Source of the DNA: Rhizophagus irregularis
Taxonomy: Eukaryota; Glomeromycota; Glomeromycetes; Glomerales; Glomeraceae
DNA length: 64,000 bases
Reading direction: 5' to 3'
Assembly (NCBI RefSeq): GCF_026210795.1
Contig: NC_089442.1
Span: 1 to 64,000 of the forward strand
A model generated the notes under the pieces. It ran no database searches. It was not told the DNA's origin and was given only the letters and a program-made list of their open reading frames with translations. A program made the position numbers and the translations under genes. This document shows positions 11,389-21,950 of the stretch, piece by piece. How positions within the stretch are numbered: the first letter of the stretch is position 1; each line of letters begins with the position of its first letter.

Positions 11389-11515
11389 ATGGCCAAGTCC
11401 GATAAAATATTAACTCCCAAATATCGCCAAATTAACTGGTTTGCCAAGTATTTTGACAGATAAGATTCGTTCCAATTTATACAAAAAATATAAAAAAGAA
11501 ATTGAATATGAACCA
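11389..11515 (+). pseudogene. 5' part of a multi-copy host gene split by elements 2 and 3
   Basis: The ATG at 11389 starts MAKSDKILTPKYRQIN; after a one-base frame change the sequence reads LPSILTDKIRSNLYKKYKK and EIEYEP up to the element 2 insertion at 11515/11516. Skipping element 2 and one copy of its CCA duplication gives EYEPWQLSENRL in one frame. The product ends (part 3) with a CPIC...H motif. I do not know its function. Confidence 0.55.
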
Positions 11516-11553
11516 CACTAGTCGAAATAAGGCAAATCGGACATATGATAAAT

Positions 11554-11698
11554 AAGGTTGCTTGCCGAAACCTAGAGGTTTAGGCAAGATGGCGTTTCGC
11601 CGAAAAGCGAAATTCTGCCGAAACTATAATAAATCTATAGTAAAATTTTGATGAAACTAATCGTAGGATTTTGAAGAGGTTTAAACAAGCAACCTTAG
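11554..11698. mobile_element. hAT-type MITE nested in element 2
   Basis: A 145-bp insertion begins AAGGTTGCTTGCCGAAAC and ends AAACAAGCAACCTTAG, an inverted-repeat pair shared with the 4.5-kb hAT element at 47243-51712. It is flanked by a perfect 8-bp direct repeat TGATAAAT (11546-11553 and 11699-11706), the length typical of hAT insertions. It is therefore a non-autonomous derivative of that hAT family that landed inside element 2. Confidence 0.85.
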
Positions 11699-11737
11699 TG
11701 ATAAATCAGCTGAAAATCAAACTAAATTCAGCTAAAA

Positions 11738-11860
11738 TTCAGAAAATTTACACAATTCGGCATTTCCGATTTATAACAATCAGAAAATTTACACAATTCG
11801 GCATTTCCGAATTTATAACAATCAGACAATTTACACAATTCGGCATTTCCGATTTATGGT
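11738..11860. repeat. Subterminal triplicate repeat of element 2
   Basis: Three copies of a unit of about 42 bp containing TTTACACAATTCGGCATTTC and CGATTTATAACAATCAG lie at 11738-11860. Further direct repeats follow: TTTGACATTTAATTTAAAAT at about 11870 and 12085, and TTAATTCTTATCCTCCCAAA at about 11998 and 12125. The cluster lies between the left terminus and the transposase 3' end. Probably transposase- or accessory-protein binding sites, by analogy with CACTA elements. Confidence 0.65.
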
Positions 11861-12224
11861 AATAAAAATTTGACATTTAATTTAAAATTAGCATATGATA
11901 AAATCATTAATTTCGGCCAAATTTTAATTTTGGCCAAAATTAAGACCGAGTTTCAGCCTAATTTCAGCATTTTTGGCATTTGAACTTTAATTAAAGTTAA
12001 TTCTTATCCTCCCAAATCCAATAAATCCGGATAAATCATAATAAATATAATAATTCATAATAAATATAATAAATCATAATAAATTTGACATTTAATTTAA
12101 AATTAGCATATGATAAAATTGTTAAAGTTAATTCTTATCCTCCCAAACTCGATCAAATACTAATAAATCTGGATAAATCATAATAAATCCAGTTTTAATC
12201 TATAAATTGACAAATAAGAATTTA

Positions 12225-15200
12225 TTAGCGAATATGGTATTTTCTATTTATTTGATTTACAGCTAAATACTCTCTTGCATTCCTTTGGTCTGAAATTCGG
12301 TAATTTATTGGAATAAATTGACTAAGAATATGATGAACCGGAATAATACAATCACGTGACTCTTGATAAAATTCGGCGCACCATAGCTCAACATTACAAG
12401 TATTAATGTTATTATCACTACTGAAATAATATCGAATATTTCTAGAGCCTGCATGTTTATACCATCGGACATAAGCCAAAAAATGCTCAGCAGGACCATT
12501 CGGAAGGTCAACTGTATGAGTAAAATAATATTGAACTTGACCAGGGTAAACGTCAACATCATCATCAATCGTTATAAATTTTGCTGTAACAAATGAACTT
12601 TTCACATGACGAGACGATATTTTTGAGCCGAATATTTCAGAACCAATTCTGCATCTTCCGAATTGATTCATTCTGACGCGAATAATAATTGAATCTTCGG
12701 GTCCTTCTCCAAATGGTTTTCGGAAGTTATTTGCTGGGTAGGTCACATTATAATAATCTACCATTATGTCAAGCATTTCACTTGACATTATAACTTTTTC
12801 CGAGGAAGGGCCTAGCATTTCTCCTGAAAATGCTTCGCATCCAGCAATCGGAGATTCTTTAATATTTTGCGAGTATAGCAAATATCGCTCCATTTCAACT
12901 GAAGTAAATTCGTCAGGTTCTGAAATTGAACCGACTGAAGGTCTGGTATCAAGTATATCGAGACTTTTTGTATCAACTATTCCAGAACTAACAATATTAT
13001 TAATTTGTTTATCGTTCATAATTCAGCGCATGAGCTCTGGTTCAATTTTCTGATGGCTATTAGGCAAAGAACCTAAAAAATAAATAAAGGAATGGAATTT
13101 AAAATTAATTTTAGAAGAAAAAGGATATTTTTAGAAGTCAGCATCTTACCTAGCACGCCATTCATGCGCTCGAACGAAAAACACCAAAAAGCGTAAAGAG
13201 GCCCAAAATCTTTTGCACATTCGTATAAATGGAACGAAAGGTGAAGGTTCGGAGTTATCATATCTTGACCGTAATTTTGCTCAATTATTTTTACGATTTC
13301 AACTAATTTTTGGTGAGCTTCATCCATTAAATTGGATTGAACAATTCGTTCTACCAAAATCGAGCAAATTCTTACAAAGCGTATAAGAATCTTCTTATCT
13401 ATGCCAGGAAGGTGTTTCCAAAGTGACACCGTGGCATAAATGTTAAAAAATATTCACCACTGATCAGCCGTAAAATTCGCAAAACCTTCGCCACATTCCA
13501 CCTTTCCCGGGATCCTACCTATGTCATCTGGTACTTGGAATTGATTCATTTTCTTTTGAATTTCTTTTAGAGTTTCCAGTTTTAATATATTTTCATCAAC
13601 CCAAATCTGCTTAACAATCCACTTTGCAATGCATAAGAATAGGCAGTGCATTGGATCAATTGATAAAAACCGAATTGGGTCGAAATATGGCAATCTCAGC
13701 AATTCAGACCACCTTACGCCAGTAGTTTTTACAAAGCGATTCCTTGCAGCATTTGAATTGCAGCGACACCATCCAAGGGCATTCTTGCGAAATTGTGCTG
13801 AATCTCGATTGATGAACTATTCGCTCATATTATCCATTCCAGCGAAATTATGTTTATGATTTTCGTAATTTGCTTTCTTCTCACATCTATAACACGATGA
13901 AAGGGCTGAAATATGCCCACATATTTTTCTTGCCGCGGGAATGTCGCACGAAATGAGTATCAGTGCTGCTCAAATTTTTCTTGGTTCTTGGTACTCAAAA
14001 GTGTTATCAAACGTCACTCCGTCCCAAAGTAACACTAATTTGTTGACAATTGGCGCCAAATAATGGTTAATTTGGTGGAGACTCACTTCGTTTGGGCCCG
14101 GCAACAAACCAAGAACCAACATATTTTCACGTTTAAACCGCATATCCTGTGGTAGATTACAAATTGCGGCATATATTACTCCGGTACTATGGATAACACC
14201 ATTATATGGTTGAAACCAGTCAAGATTCAACATTAAACCAAGATTAGAATCAGCCACTTCAGGTCGAAAAAATTTCGCCGAATTTTCATCGCTTGTTTCT
14301 TTAAAATTTTTCCAGACCTGACTGTCATAGATATCAGTTAAAATATTGTCAAATCGTTTGCGTTCAGACCAGTGACGTAAATTTCTTTCGAATCCCAGTC
14401 GGCAATACATTGATGCTAATTGATTTCTGATACTAGCAAATGGAAATATCTTCTCAGATCGAATTTTAATACGGCCATGTAATAACGTTGATCTTTCTGC
14501 TAAAGGCGTCTGGCATTGTTTTAATCTCCTGGATGTCGAATTAGGAAATTCGACATGACTACACTTCATAACTGTAAGATTTCCATTTTGCTGAAATTCT
14601 TCAACTTCCTTTTTATTATATAATTTGTGGCATTTCAGACATGCCGCAAAGTTATGATGTTGATCTTTTAGCCCAAGAACATTTCTTGCTAAGTATAAAG
14701 AACCAGGAAATTCTTCAAAATTAGAACCGCCGATTTCTATCAATAACAGCTTTATGAATTGAATAAGCACTTCTGTTGCTGTTTCTGGAATATTAAATCT
14801 TTTGCGAAAGCTCATTATCCACAGCAAAATCCACAAAAATTGTCTATTGGCATTTGTGTCTGGACTAATTCGATCTTGAAATTGCTCATAAACAGGTGGA
14901 GCATAATTCTCAAAAATTTCAGTATACTCATAATCATTATTATTGCCATTATTGATTTCACTTTCATTTGATTCTTCGTCAGTTTCGCTTGATTCTTCAT
15001 CAGTTATGAATAATTCTGGAGGAATTTCTTCTTCGGTAATTGTTGCTTGTTGATTTGCGTATCTTCTCGAATGTTGTCGATGAAGTAAATCAGTTGATAA
15101 GTCGTCTATTTCCTCTATTTCCATTCGTTGAATTACGTTCCGATTATTATCTGAATCTTCGTCAGACGATACTGGGTTATCTTCTGGTAAAGGATTACCA

Positions 15201-15538
15201 TAATCTTCAGATGATGATAGTAAAGGATTACTATAATCTTCAAATGATGATGGTAAAGAATTACTATAATCTTGAACGACTTCCGAATCTTGGTCATCAT
15301 CCGAATCTCGATCAGCCTTATGGTTCAATTTTGTACGAACATCTACTATTTTTCCGTTACATTCAGAACAATTGCAAGGAACCATTCTTCTGTCATGTAT
15401 ATGTATAATCGAAGTTGATTCTTCAGATTCTTCATCAATTGCTCTAGAGATCGCTCTACTTTTACGAGAAGAGCGAGCTGTAATTGATTCTTCATCATTG
15501 CTAAGTAAAGCAGAAACTGATCTCTTTCGTCTACTCAT
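12225..15538 (-). pseudogene. CACTA/Plavaka (Tnp2-type) transposase of element 2
   Basis: The gene reads from the ATG at 15538 to TAA at 12225 with one intron (13149 to 13073, 77 nt) and encodes about 1,079 codons. Domain order: basic Ser-rich start; CNCSECNGKIVDVRTKLNH (about residues 54-72); a long Asp/Ser/Glu linker; a zinc site CLKCHKLYNK...CSHVEFPN; the transposase core with LGLMLNLDWFQPY, ICNLPQDMRFKRENMLVLGL, LPGPNEVSLHQINHYLAPIV and DIPAARKICG...CYRCEKK; then SIDPMHCLFLCIAKW and LHLSFHLYECAKDFGPLYAF ending in CFSFERMNG. The DPMH and FExxNG motifs are typical of the family. The C-terminal exon contains HFLAYVRWYKHAG. Four in-frame stops (TGA at 13970, 13454 and 13023; TAG at 13817) but no frameshift interrupt it. 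Near-intact but dead unless the stops are suppressed or are assembly errors. Confidence 0.85.
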
Positions 15539-16029
15539 TTTATGAAATAAAAAATTTGCAGTATTTATCTCAATATATTTTTAAATAATGTCAATTTAAT
15601 TCTTTTTAAAAAGTAAATTCCTGCTGCGCTACAAATCGAACAAATTCAATTTCACATTATAAATTGCCATAATATGTTTTCAATTATTCAATTAAGATCA
15701 TTTTTTAAAGAACAATATAAAAAATTTGCCATATAATCAAAGTAATACATAGGAGTTAAATTAGATCCTTTTTTAAAGAATAATATAAGAAATTCGTCGT
15801 ATAATCAAAAGAATAAAAAAGATCATTTAATCATTTAAGGGATAAATTTAATTGTTAAAAATTTTTAAGGAATCGACGGTAAATACAATATCATGATAAT
15901 TTGATTGTGATTAAGCTTATAAGAAAAAAGCTTAATTCGACTGATTTTAAACTATAAAAGTTTAAATTTTGAATTTTTTCTCTCTCATCTCTCTTTTCTT
16001 TCTCTTTCTCTTAATTTTTTACTTTCACC
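15539..16029. promoter_or_regulatory. Divergent intergenic region of element 2
   Basis: The 491 bp between two divergent ATGs contain a duplicated block: ATTAAGATCATTTTTTAAAG (about 15690) and TTAGATCCTTTTTTAAAGAA (about 15760), each followed by AATATAA, a GCCATATAATCAAA/GTCGTATAATCAAA word, and AATA-rich DNA. A pyrimidine-rich stretch (TCTCTCATCTCTCTTTTCTT) lies directly upstream of the accessory ATG at 16030. Probably a shared bidirectional promoter; no defined TATA box can be singled out in this AT-rich DNA. Confidence 0.5.
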
Positions 16030-18204
16030 ATGTCCCAACAAGAAAAAAAAAAATTACCAAAGTTTATAAATATCCGTCTGAAATTACTCCTGCTGCCACC
16101 GCAGCCACCACTAGCAAAAGCGCTTCTGAAATTCCTCCTGATGCCACAACTAGCAACGAAACTACTCCTGCGCCTGCTACCACTAGCAAATCGACCGTTA
16201 CTTCAAAATCAAAAGTTCAGCATATGAAAGAACAATATAAAAATTTTAAGGTTCCAGATTCCTATTTAGAAAAGCAAAAGGAACTTCGCCATAATTTAGA
16301 CCTTGATGATGATAATCCATCTTTGGAAACTGGTATAATTGTAATAAAATTGCTAAAATTGGTTGCTGTTTTGGTTGCTTTACATTGAAAGTTTGTTTGT
16401 TTCCGAATTTGGTTAATAAATTTTAGAAAATCATAAATTACGTGCGACAATAGCCGATTTGCGTAATAAAAACACGAAGTTGGAGAAAACAAACGTAGAT
16501 ATTTTTAAGGAATTAAAAAGCTTAAAAGAGGATTTCAGTACGCTTATGGAAATTAACGATGCATTCGGTACAGAAAATAAAGAATTAAAAAGAAAAATCA
16601 GAACAAGTGAGATCGATGATATCGAATCCAAGCATCTTTCCAAAAAAGCCAAGGGCAAAAGAAGCGTAGTCCAAATAAGTGATGATGACGATAAAGACGA
16701 AGATGTTGATAACGACTTGATGGATTCCAAATCGAATGCAACTGAAGAATCACCCGAAGAGCCTAACGAAAGAGAAGCAAGGGTTTGTTGAGTTTTAACA
16801 ATCATATTCAATACTAATTTTTGCAACTGATTTCAATACTAATTTCATCTTTTACGACAATTTACAAATTTTTATTAATTTAACACAATTCATATACTAC
16901 TAACTTTTACGAATTACTAATTTTTTACAAATTTTTATTAATTTAACGCGATTCATATACTAACTTTTACGAATTACTAATTTTTTACAAATTTTTATTA
17001 ATTTAACGCGATTCATATACTAACTTTTACGAATTACTAATTTTTTACTAATTTAACGCAAATTCGTATACTAACTTTACAATTACTAATTTTTACTAAT
17101 TTCAACACAAATTCGTATACTAACTTTTACGAACTACCAATTTTTTATTAATTTCAATAACTAACGTTTTTGGCTCCACAAATTTATACTGAATTTTCTA
17201 CTAACATATCTGTTTGTTGCTAATTTTATTATTTTATAATACTTTCTTTAATTTTTCTTTTTCTAAATATCAATTAGATCGAAATGAAATCAATCTTAAA
17301 AACACTTAATGAGAAATATAACTTAAACTACAATGAAACGTTTAATAGTGCAAAAAACATTAAAATTCGACGTAAATTAATTCCCAAAATCTGAAAATCA
17401 CTTGCTCCGAATTATTGACCATCCTTTAACCAGGTAACAAGGTGGTTAAATAGCCTACATAAATCTCGACGATCTAAGTTGAGTTTGAGGATATCCGGCA
17501 AAGAAAGCATGGACAATCGACGAGTTCATGCCAATAATAGATTAAATGATGTATGTAATGTAATCTAGCGGCAAATTAATAATCCATATTAACTCATTTT
17601 AAATTTATCAATCAGAAAAAATTGCGAAGGATAAAGGCTGCGAAAGATCTCTTTAATAAAAAGGATAGCCGAATTATGAGTTATAGAAAACGGGATCTGT
17701 TAAAAATTCTGGCAAATCGTGCATATCATTCACCAGAAGTGAGTGAAACCGAAGATGAAGGTTCAAAATCAGTCATTAATGTTTATGATCTATCGTGGCG
17801 CTCAGAAGAGGTTACTTATTTTATCTTGATAATTTATTTTGCTATAAATTTTCACTAATTCCGATTTTACTTATTTTCACTAATTCTGATTTTACTTATT
17901 TTTACATTTTCCGATTTTATTTATTTTTACATTTTAGTTGAGACTTTTATTAAGAAATGTTCTCGATAAACATGTAAGAGTGGGACAAACGGCGCAGCAA
18001 TTGCGACCTCGGAACTATGATGACGAAATACAATGCTATGATAAAGTACCACCGGATGATGCTCCTGATTGGTCATATGTTGATCAACCGGATATGGTAT
18101 ATGACACAGAATATACAGACAATTTAAATATTGATGATGAAGATTTAGACGCAATTTTGGAAGATAAAGCGGATAAATCTGAAAGTTTTATACAACAAGA
18201 TTAA
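16030..18204 (+). pseudogene. Accessory gene of element 2 (coiled coil, basic core, acidic tail)
   Basis: Five exons can be read with GT...AG junctions: 16030-16332, 16427-16782, 17278-17550, 17616-17810 and 17938-18204. Exon 1 starts MSQQEKKK, crosses a frame change in a run of A residues (about 16042-16051), then is Thr/Ala/Ser-rich (TSKSASEIPPDATTSNETTP). Exon 2 is a coiled coil (LRNKNTKLEKTNVDIFKELK) followed by a nuclear-signal-like KKAKGKRS and an acidic stretch. Exon 3 holds the basic VTRWLNSLHKSRRSKLSLRI and contains in-frame TGAs at 17392 and 17416. Exon 4 has SYRKRDLLKILANRAYHSPE and YDLSWRSEE; exon 5 has LLLRNVLDKHVRVGQTAQQL, DDAPDWSYVDQPDMV and an acidic end. It is homologous to the accessory gene of element 1. 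No known family recognised; DNA-binding or transposase-partner role is inferred from position and charge. Confidence 0.65.
16860..17165. repeat. 60-bp tandem repeat inside an accessory-gene intron
   Basis: The intron 16783-17277 (495 nt) is 4-8 times longer than the others because it carries about five tandem copies of a unit containing ATTAATTTAACGCGATTCAT and ACTAACTTTTACGAATTACT. Two adjacent units (16921-16980 and 16981-17040) are identical over 60 bp; outer units are degenerate. The two perfect units imply recent unequal exchange or gene conversion. Confidence 0.85.
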
Positions 18205-18289
18205 TGGTTGGAATTTCAGAATTCTATTTTATTACTAATTTACTCTTTTTTTTTTATTTTTGCATATTATAGTATGTTTTATTACATAT

Positions 18290-18586
18290 AGGACCCCGGA
18301 TATCTCCAAAACAGGTCATAAGTCACACTTTCGGCAGATTGGCCCATTTTTCAGGAGCTCAAAAAATCGTTTTTTGTAAATATCTCGGCATCCAGTGGTC
18401 CAATTTTGATGAACTTTTTTTTAAATTGTAGAGCTAAATAAGGGCTACAAAATAAAAATAAGTTCATTAAAATTGAATTACTGGATGCTGAGATATTTAC
18501 AAAAAACGATTTTTTGAGTTTCAGCAAAAAGGGGTGTTTTTGGCCAAAAGTCCATTATGACCTTTATATTAGATATCCGGGGTACT
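18290..18586. mobile_element. Foldback MITE with 8-bp target duplication, nested in element 2
   Basis: Termini AGGACCCCGGATATCT and AGATATCCGGGGTACT form 16-bp inverted repeats with one mismatch. The interior is also inverted: GTAAATATCTCGGCATCCAG pairs with CTGGATGCTGAGATATTTAC, and AAAAAATCGTTTTTTGTAAA with TTTACAAAAAACGATTTTTT, so most of the 297 bp can form one hairpin. Flanks carry the 8-bp duplication TTACATAT (18282-18289 and 18587-18594). The length of the duplication suggests a hAT-like (or other 8-bp-duplicating) transposase in trans. Confidence 0.85.
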
Positions 18587-18998
18587 TTACATATCTGAAT
18601 TAATTTTACTTTTTTTTTAGTTTTGCGTATTATATATTATATTTTATAGCATATATAAATTTATTTTACTCTATTTTTTTAGTTTTGCGTATTATAATAT
18701 ATTTTATAGTATATCTGAATTTATAAATTGAATTGTAATTGAATTATATCTGATTTATATCCGATTTATATAATAAATTTAGTTGATTTATGTCTAATTA
18801 ATAGTGTCGAATTTAGTAGTATTTGTTGATTTATATCCGATTTATATCCGATTTCTTATTCTGAATTATATCTGAGTGGCAACCACTTGGAACCCAAACG
18901 GAATATTGCCTTTTTAAAAAATCGGTCAAAATTGAGTTATAAATCAGATTAAAATCAGATGATCAATTTCTATCTGATTTGGACAATTTTGACTAGTG
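18587..18998. other. Right subterminal region of element 2
   Basis: No gene. Contains repeated TTAGTTTTGCGTATTAT...ATATTTTATAG blocks (about 18617-18710) and repeated TTTATATCCGATTTATAT words (18756-18850), ending in the CACTA terminus. CCGATTTATA words also occur in the left subterminal repeats of this element. Confidence 0.45.
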
Positions 18999-19056
18999 CC
19001 ATGGCAATTATCAGAAAATCGCCTTCTCATAAATTTGAAGCCAGAATACAAAGTAT
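18999..19056 (+). pseudogene. Middle part of the split host gene
   Basis: Fifty-eight bases between element 2 and element 3 read PWQLSENRLLINLKPEYKV in the frame that continues from 11515 when one CCA copy is removed. The segment ends at the AT duplicated by element 3. Too short to call alone; the support is frame continuity with both flanking parts. Confidence 0.5.
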
Positions 19057-19069
19057 CATCAGCAAGTTT

Positions 19070-19290
19070 TAAACAGGCGTATAAAGTGTTGAAAAACGCC
19101 ATGTGTTGCTCAACGCTAAAAAACGTAGGGAAACGAACCCTTTGTCAATCAACGCCACCTAAAAACGTTGAAAAACGCGTAAAACAACACCAATTTAAAT
19201 GTAAAACAACATACAGTAAAACAACGATAGTTTAAAAACGTGTATACAATGTATAAAAACGCGTATATTGATATTAAAAATGCGTAAAGC
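19070..19290. repeat. Left subterminal AACGC-rich region of element 3
   Basis: About ten copies of the words AACGCG, AACGCC, AACGTT and AAACAAC are packed into 220 bp, alternating with GTTGAAA or GTAAAAC. The same vocabulary (TTGAACAAC, AACGCGT, GACGCGTATATT) fills the right end. Likely binding sites for the transposase or accessory protein, by analogy with CACTA subterminal repeats. Confidence 0.6.
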
Positions 19291-19692
19291 AATGATTTTA
19301 TTGTATATTATTAATATATATATTATATAAAATATGTAAATTTATTTATGATAAAATACGTATCAATTCAAATACATTATCTAATGTAAATTCCTCTTGT
19401 TATAATTGGATTGCCGCGGATTTTTAAGCGATCAACGTACTAAATTTCCGTTGACATAGCGCCCCTGGTGACACAACCATAACAAGGTGGGAATGTGATT
19501 TGTACAACTGAATCACTTGATTGATCTTTCTACAAACTGAAACGCGATAATTATATTAATATTATTAACTGAATGATATTGCTAAATTGCAATTGATACA
19601 TAATATAATGCATACTAGAATAATACATATAGATTAGAAGACAAAAAATGACAACAACGAATAATATCAAATTATAAAAGTCACGTGAACTT
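19291..19692. other. AT-rich spacer downstream of the element 3 accessory gene
   Basis: No gene or repeat of note is seen between the left subterminal repeats and the stop codon of the minus-strand accessory gene. It presumably includes that gene's 3' untranslated region and polyadenylation signals, none of which can be singled out. Confidence 0.4.
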
Positions 19693-21950
19693 TTATTGCT
19701 CTTCTTCTAAATCAGCAACTTCTAAATCAGCTGCTTGATTATCGTCCGTCGTATGCTCATCATAAACATCATCAACACGATTATCAACTCCAATGATTTC
19801 ATCATCATCGTCAATAGGTGTTATAGGTGTTTTGGGCGAAGACTCACATTCACATTCTTCAGAATCCTAAATAAAGAAATACAATATTACTAGTAATTTA
19901 ATTTAAAACATTACATACAATTCAGTTGAGTACTTACCACGTCTGTATCTGTTATATTTCCAGTCCATGAATCGACAATGTCTGCATCGATTTTTGACGA
20001 AAGGTGTTCCTCGTCAAATATAACTTCTAATACTGACTGAACCCAAATGGCGTTTTCATTTGTACGCTCTTTATCAGATGCAAAAACCGATTTAATTATT
20101 AACGAAATATAAGTATCAGACGACGGATCATCTGAGTCGCTCGGTTTGTATAAATCTTCATGGACCTGTTGAATGTTTTTACTTGCTTTCCATGTTCGCA
20201 TCTGTTGTTTGCTGAAATTATCTTTGAATGGCGTTATTCTATTAATACCGAAAGTACTCCACAAACTTTCTTTCAATTTTCTAATGTAGTAACCTTTTTT
20301 AACGCGATTTGCAGCAAGTAACTATATTTAATAAAATAAACAAGTTGTTATAAATTTGGCAATTAATGACTAATATATAATACAAATACTACTTACTTGT
20401 GAATGCATTCTATCATCCCACAAATAATCGAACGAAACTCCTTTTCTGGACAACTTCGCTGAGTATTTTGGCGGATGTTTCATCATTTTCTAATTTTTCT
20501 TTAAGGCGATTTTTCATTTGTCAGTCGGTTACTCGTCGATGCTCATGAAATAATTCATAAGAAAGATCTTTAATCGCATCCTTAATACATACAAATTGTT
20601 ATATTTAGTAAATAATATAAAGAAATACATAACTTTAAACCATATATTTACGTGATAAAATTCATCTGAGTTTTTGTCTTTCTTTTTCGTTTTACCCTTT
20701 TTTTTAACCTCGACTTCAGTTTCAACGTTGCGATGAGAATCTAATACCGACATTATATTTGAAATCTGGTCTTTTTGTTCGTTTAACATAGCTTCAAACC
20801 TTTCTTGATTATTAATAATCGTGTTGAGTTTTGATGCTGTTTTTTGATTAATTTGTATTAATTTGGCAAATTCACCAGAACTAACTGCGATAAATTATCG
20901 TTAATAAGAATAATAAAAACCAATTTGATAATTTATTAACAAAACAACAATGAACAAACAGTATATATCGTATCTAACCTTCGATCCGTTACTTTAGATG
21001 ATGATGTTGTCGCATTATTATTTGATGGCGATTCTTTACTAATCACTGCCTTAACGCTGGATGATGATGATTTACTAGAACCGGATGCTGCTTTACCACC
21101 AGATGCTGCTTTACCAGACGCTGCTTTACCACCAGATGCTGCTTTACCAGACGCTGCTTTACCACCAGATGCTGCTTTACCAGACGCTGCTTTACCAGAC
21201 GCTGCTTTACCACCAGATGCTGCTTTATCAGACGCTGCTTTACCACCAGATGCTGCTTTATCAGATGCTGCTTTACCACCAGATGCTGCTTTATCAGATA
21301 TCGTTGTTTTAATAGAGGAAGGAGGAGAGAAGGAAGGAGGAGAAATTACCACCGAAGGGATATAAGAGGATATTGTTGATGATTCATTTATTGCCTGATG
21401 AAAACAATAAAATGTATTTAATAAACTAATAATGAATAATATAAACAATAACAAAATTGATAACTGATATTACTTGAGAAGATCCTTTGGTAGTTTTATT
21501 GGTACCGATAATAATCTCATCAATATCTCTATCACGAAACAAATCTAACCTTACAATTTTCGTCTTTTTTGGAGTCTCTATTTGCGAAGCGTCTGAAATT
21601 GTTTGATGATTGGCTTCGGTATCTGTTAATTATAATGTATTTTTAGATATTCGTTCACACAAGTTCAAAAAAAAACTAAAATAAAACCTTTCAAATTATT
21701 TTGTTCGTTGATCTAAAAGATATTAATTATATAAGTATATTTATACAATCATAATAATTTACAACCAAATATATATAATAATTTAAAGTTAAAATAATTA
21801 CTTCTATATTCATACTCGTTGACGATCTAGTAGATCTAGTAGACCTAGTACTAGATCTAGTAGTAGGTTTTGGGCGTTTTAAATTATTAAAATCTAAAGA
21901 GCGTTTGCCGCTGGTTTTATTATTATTATTTTTGTTGTCGTCGTTATCCA
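19693..21950 (-). pseudogene. Accessory gene of element 3 (8 exons, Ala/Ser/Lys repeats, coiled coil)
   Basis: Eight exons fit GT...AG junctions on the minus strand: 21950-21802, 21712-21688 (a 25-nt microexon), 21622-21474, 21394-20979, 20880-20652, 20580-20397, 20321-19938 and 19866-19693. The protein starts MDNDDNKNNNNKTSGKRSLD with Thr/Arg/Ser repeats. It continues with KKTKIVRLDLFRDRDIDE, a KAASGG repeat tract, a coiled coil (FAKLIQINQKTASKLNTIIN), a basic patch, then RKGVSFDYLWDDRMHSQLLA, NRVKKGYYIRKLKESLWSTF and an acidic tail (DDDDEIIGVDNRVDD...LEEEQ). Defects: in-frame TGA at 20521-20523 and a one-base shift near 20480 in exon 6. I do not recognise the family. Sharing an element with the transposase and a charged, coiled-coil make-up suggest a DNA-binding or transposase-partner role (inference). 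Confidence 0.65.
21085..21300 (-). repeat. Coding minisatellite, KAASGG repeat
   Basis: Within exon 4 of the element 3 accessory gene, 18- and 33-bp units encode KAASGG and KAASGGKAASD/G about a dozen times. Units differ mainly by GAT/GGT (Asp/Gly). Codon use is nearly identical between units, which implies recent slippage or conversion. The peptide would be a flexible, positively charged linker. Confidence 0.85.

Larger units (their letters stand above)
11516..18998. mobile_element. Element 2: complete CACTA/Plavaka-like transposon with two genes
   Basis: The left terminus CACTAGTCGAAAT (from 11516) and the right terminus ATTTTGACTAGTG (to 18998) are inverted repeats; similarity extends imperfectly to about 28 bp. 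The 3-bp direct duplication CCA lies at 11513-11515 and 18999-19001, as expected for CACTA-superfamily insertion. The element is 7483 bp long. It holds a transposase gene (12225-15538, minus) and an accessory gene (16030-18204, plus) in divergent orientation, subterminal repeats, and two nested MITEs (11554-11698 and 18290-18586). Confidence 0.85.

Noticed and set aside
16860-17165. Repeats as a CRISPR array
   Set aside because: Contiguous tandem units without spacers in a eukaryotic intron.
21043-21312. Frames rich in His/Leu/Val/Lys or Leu/Tyr/Gln across the KAASGG repeat
   Set aside because: Shadows of the coding minisatellite in other frames.
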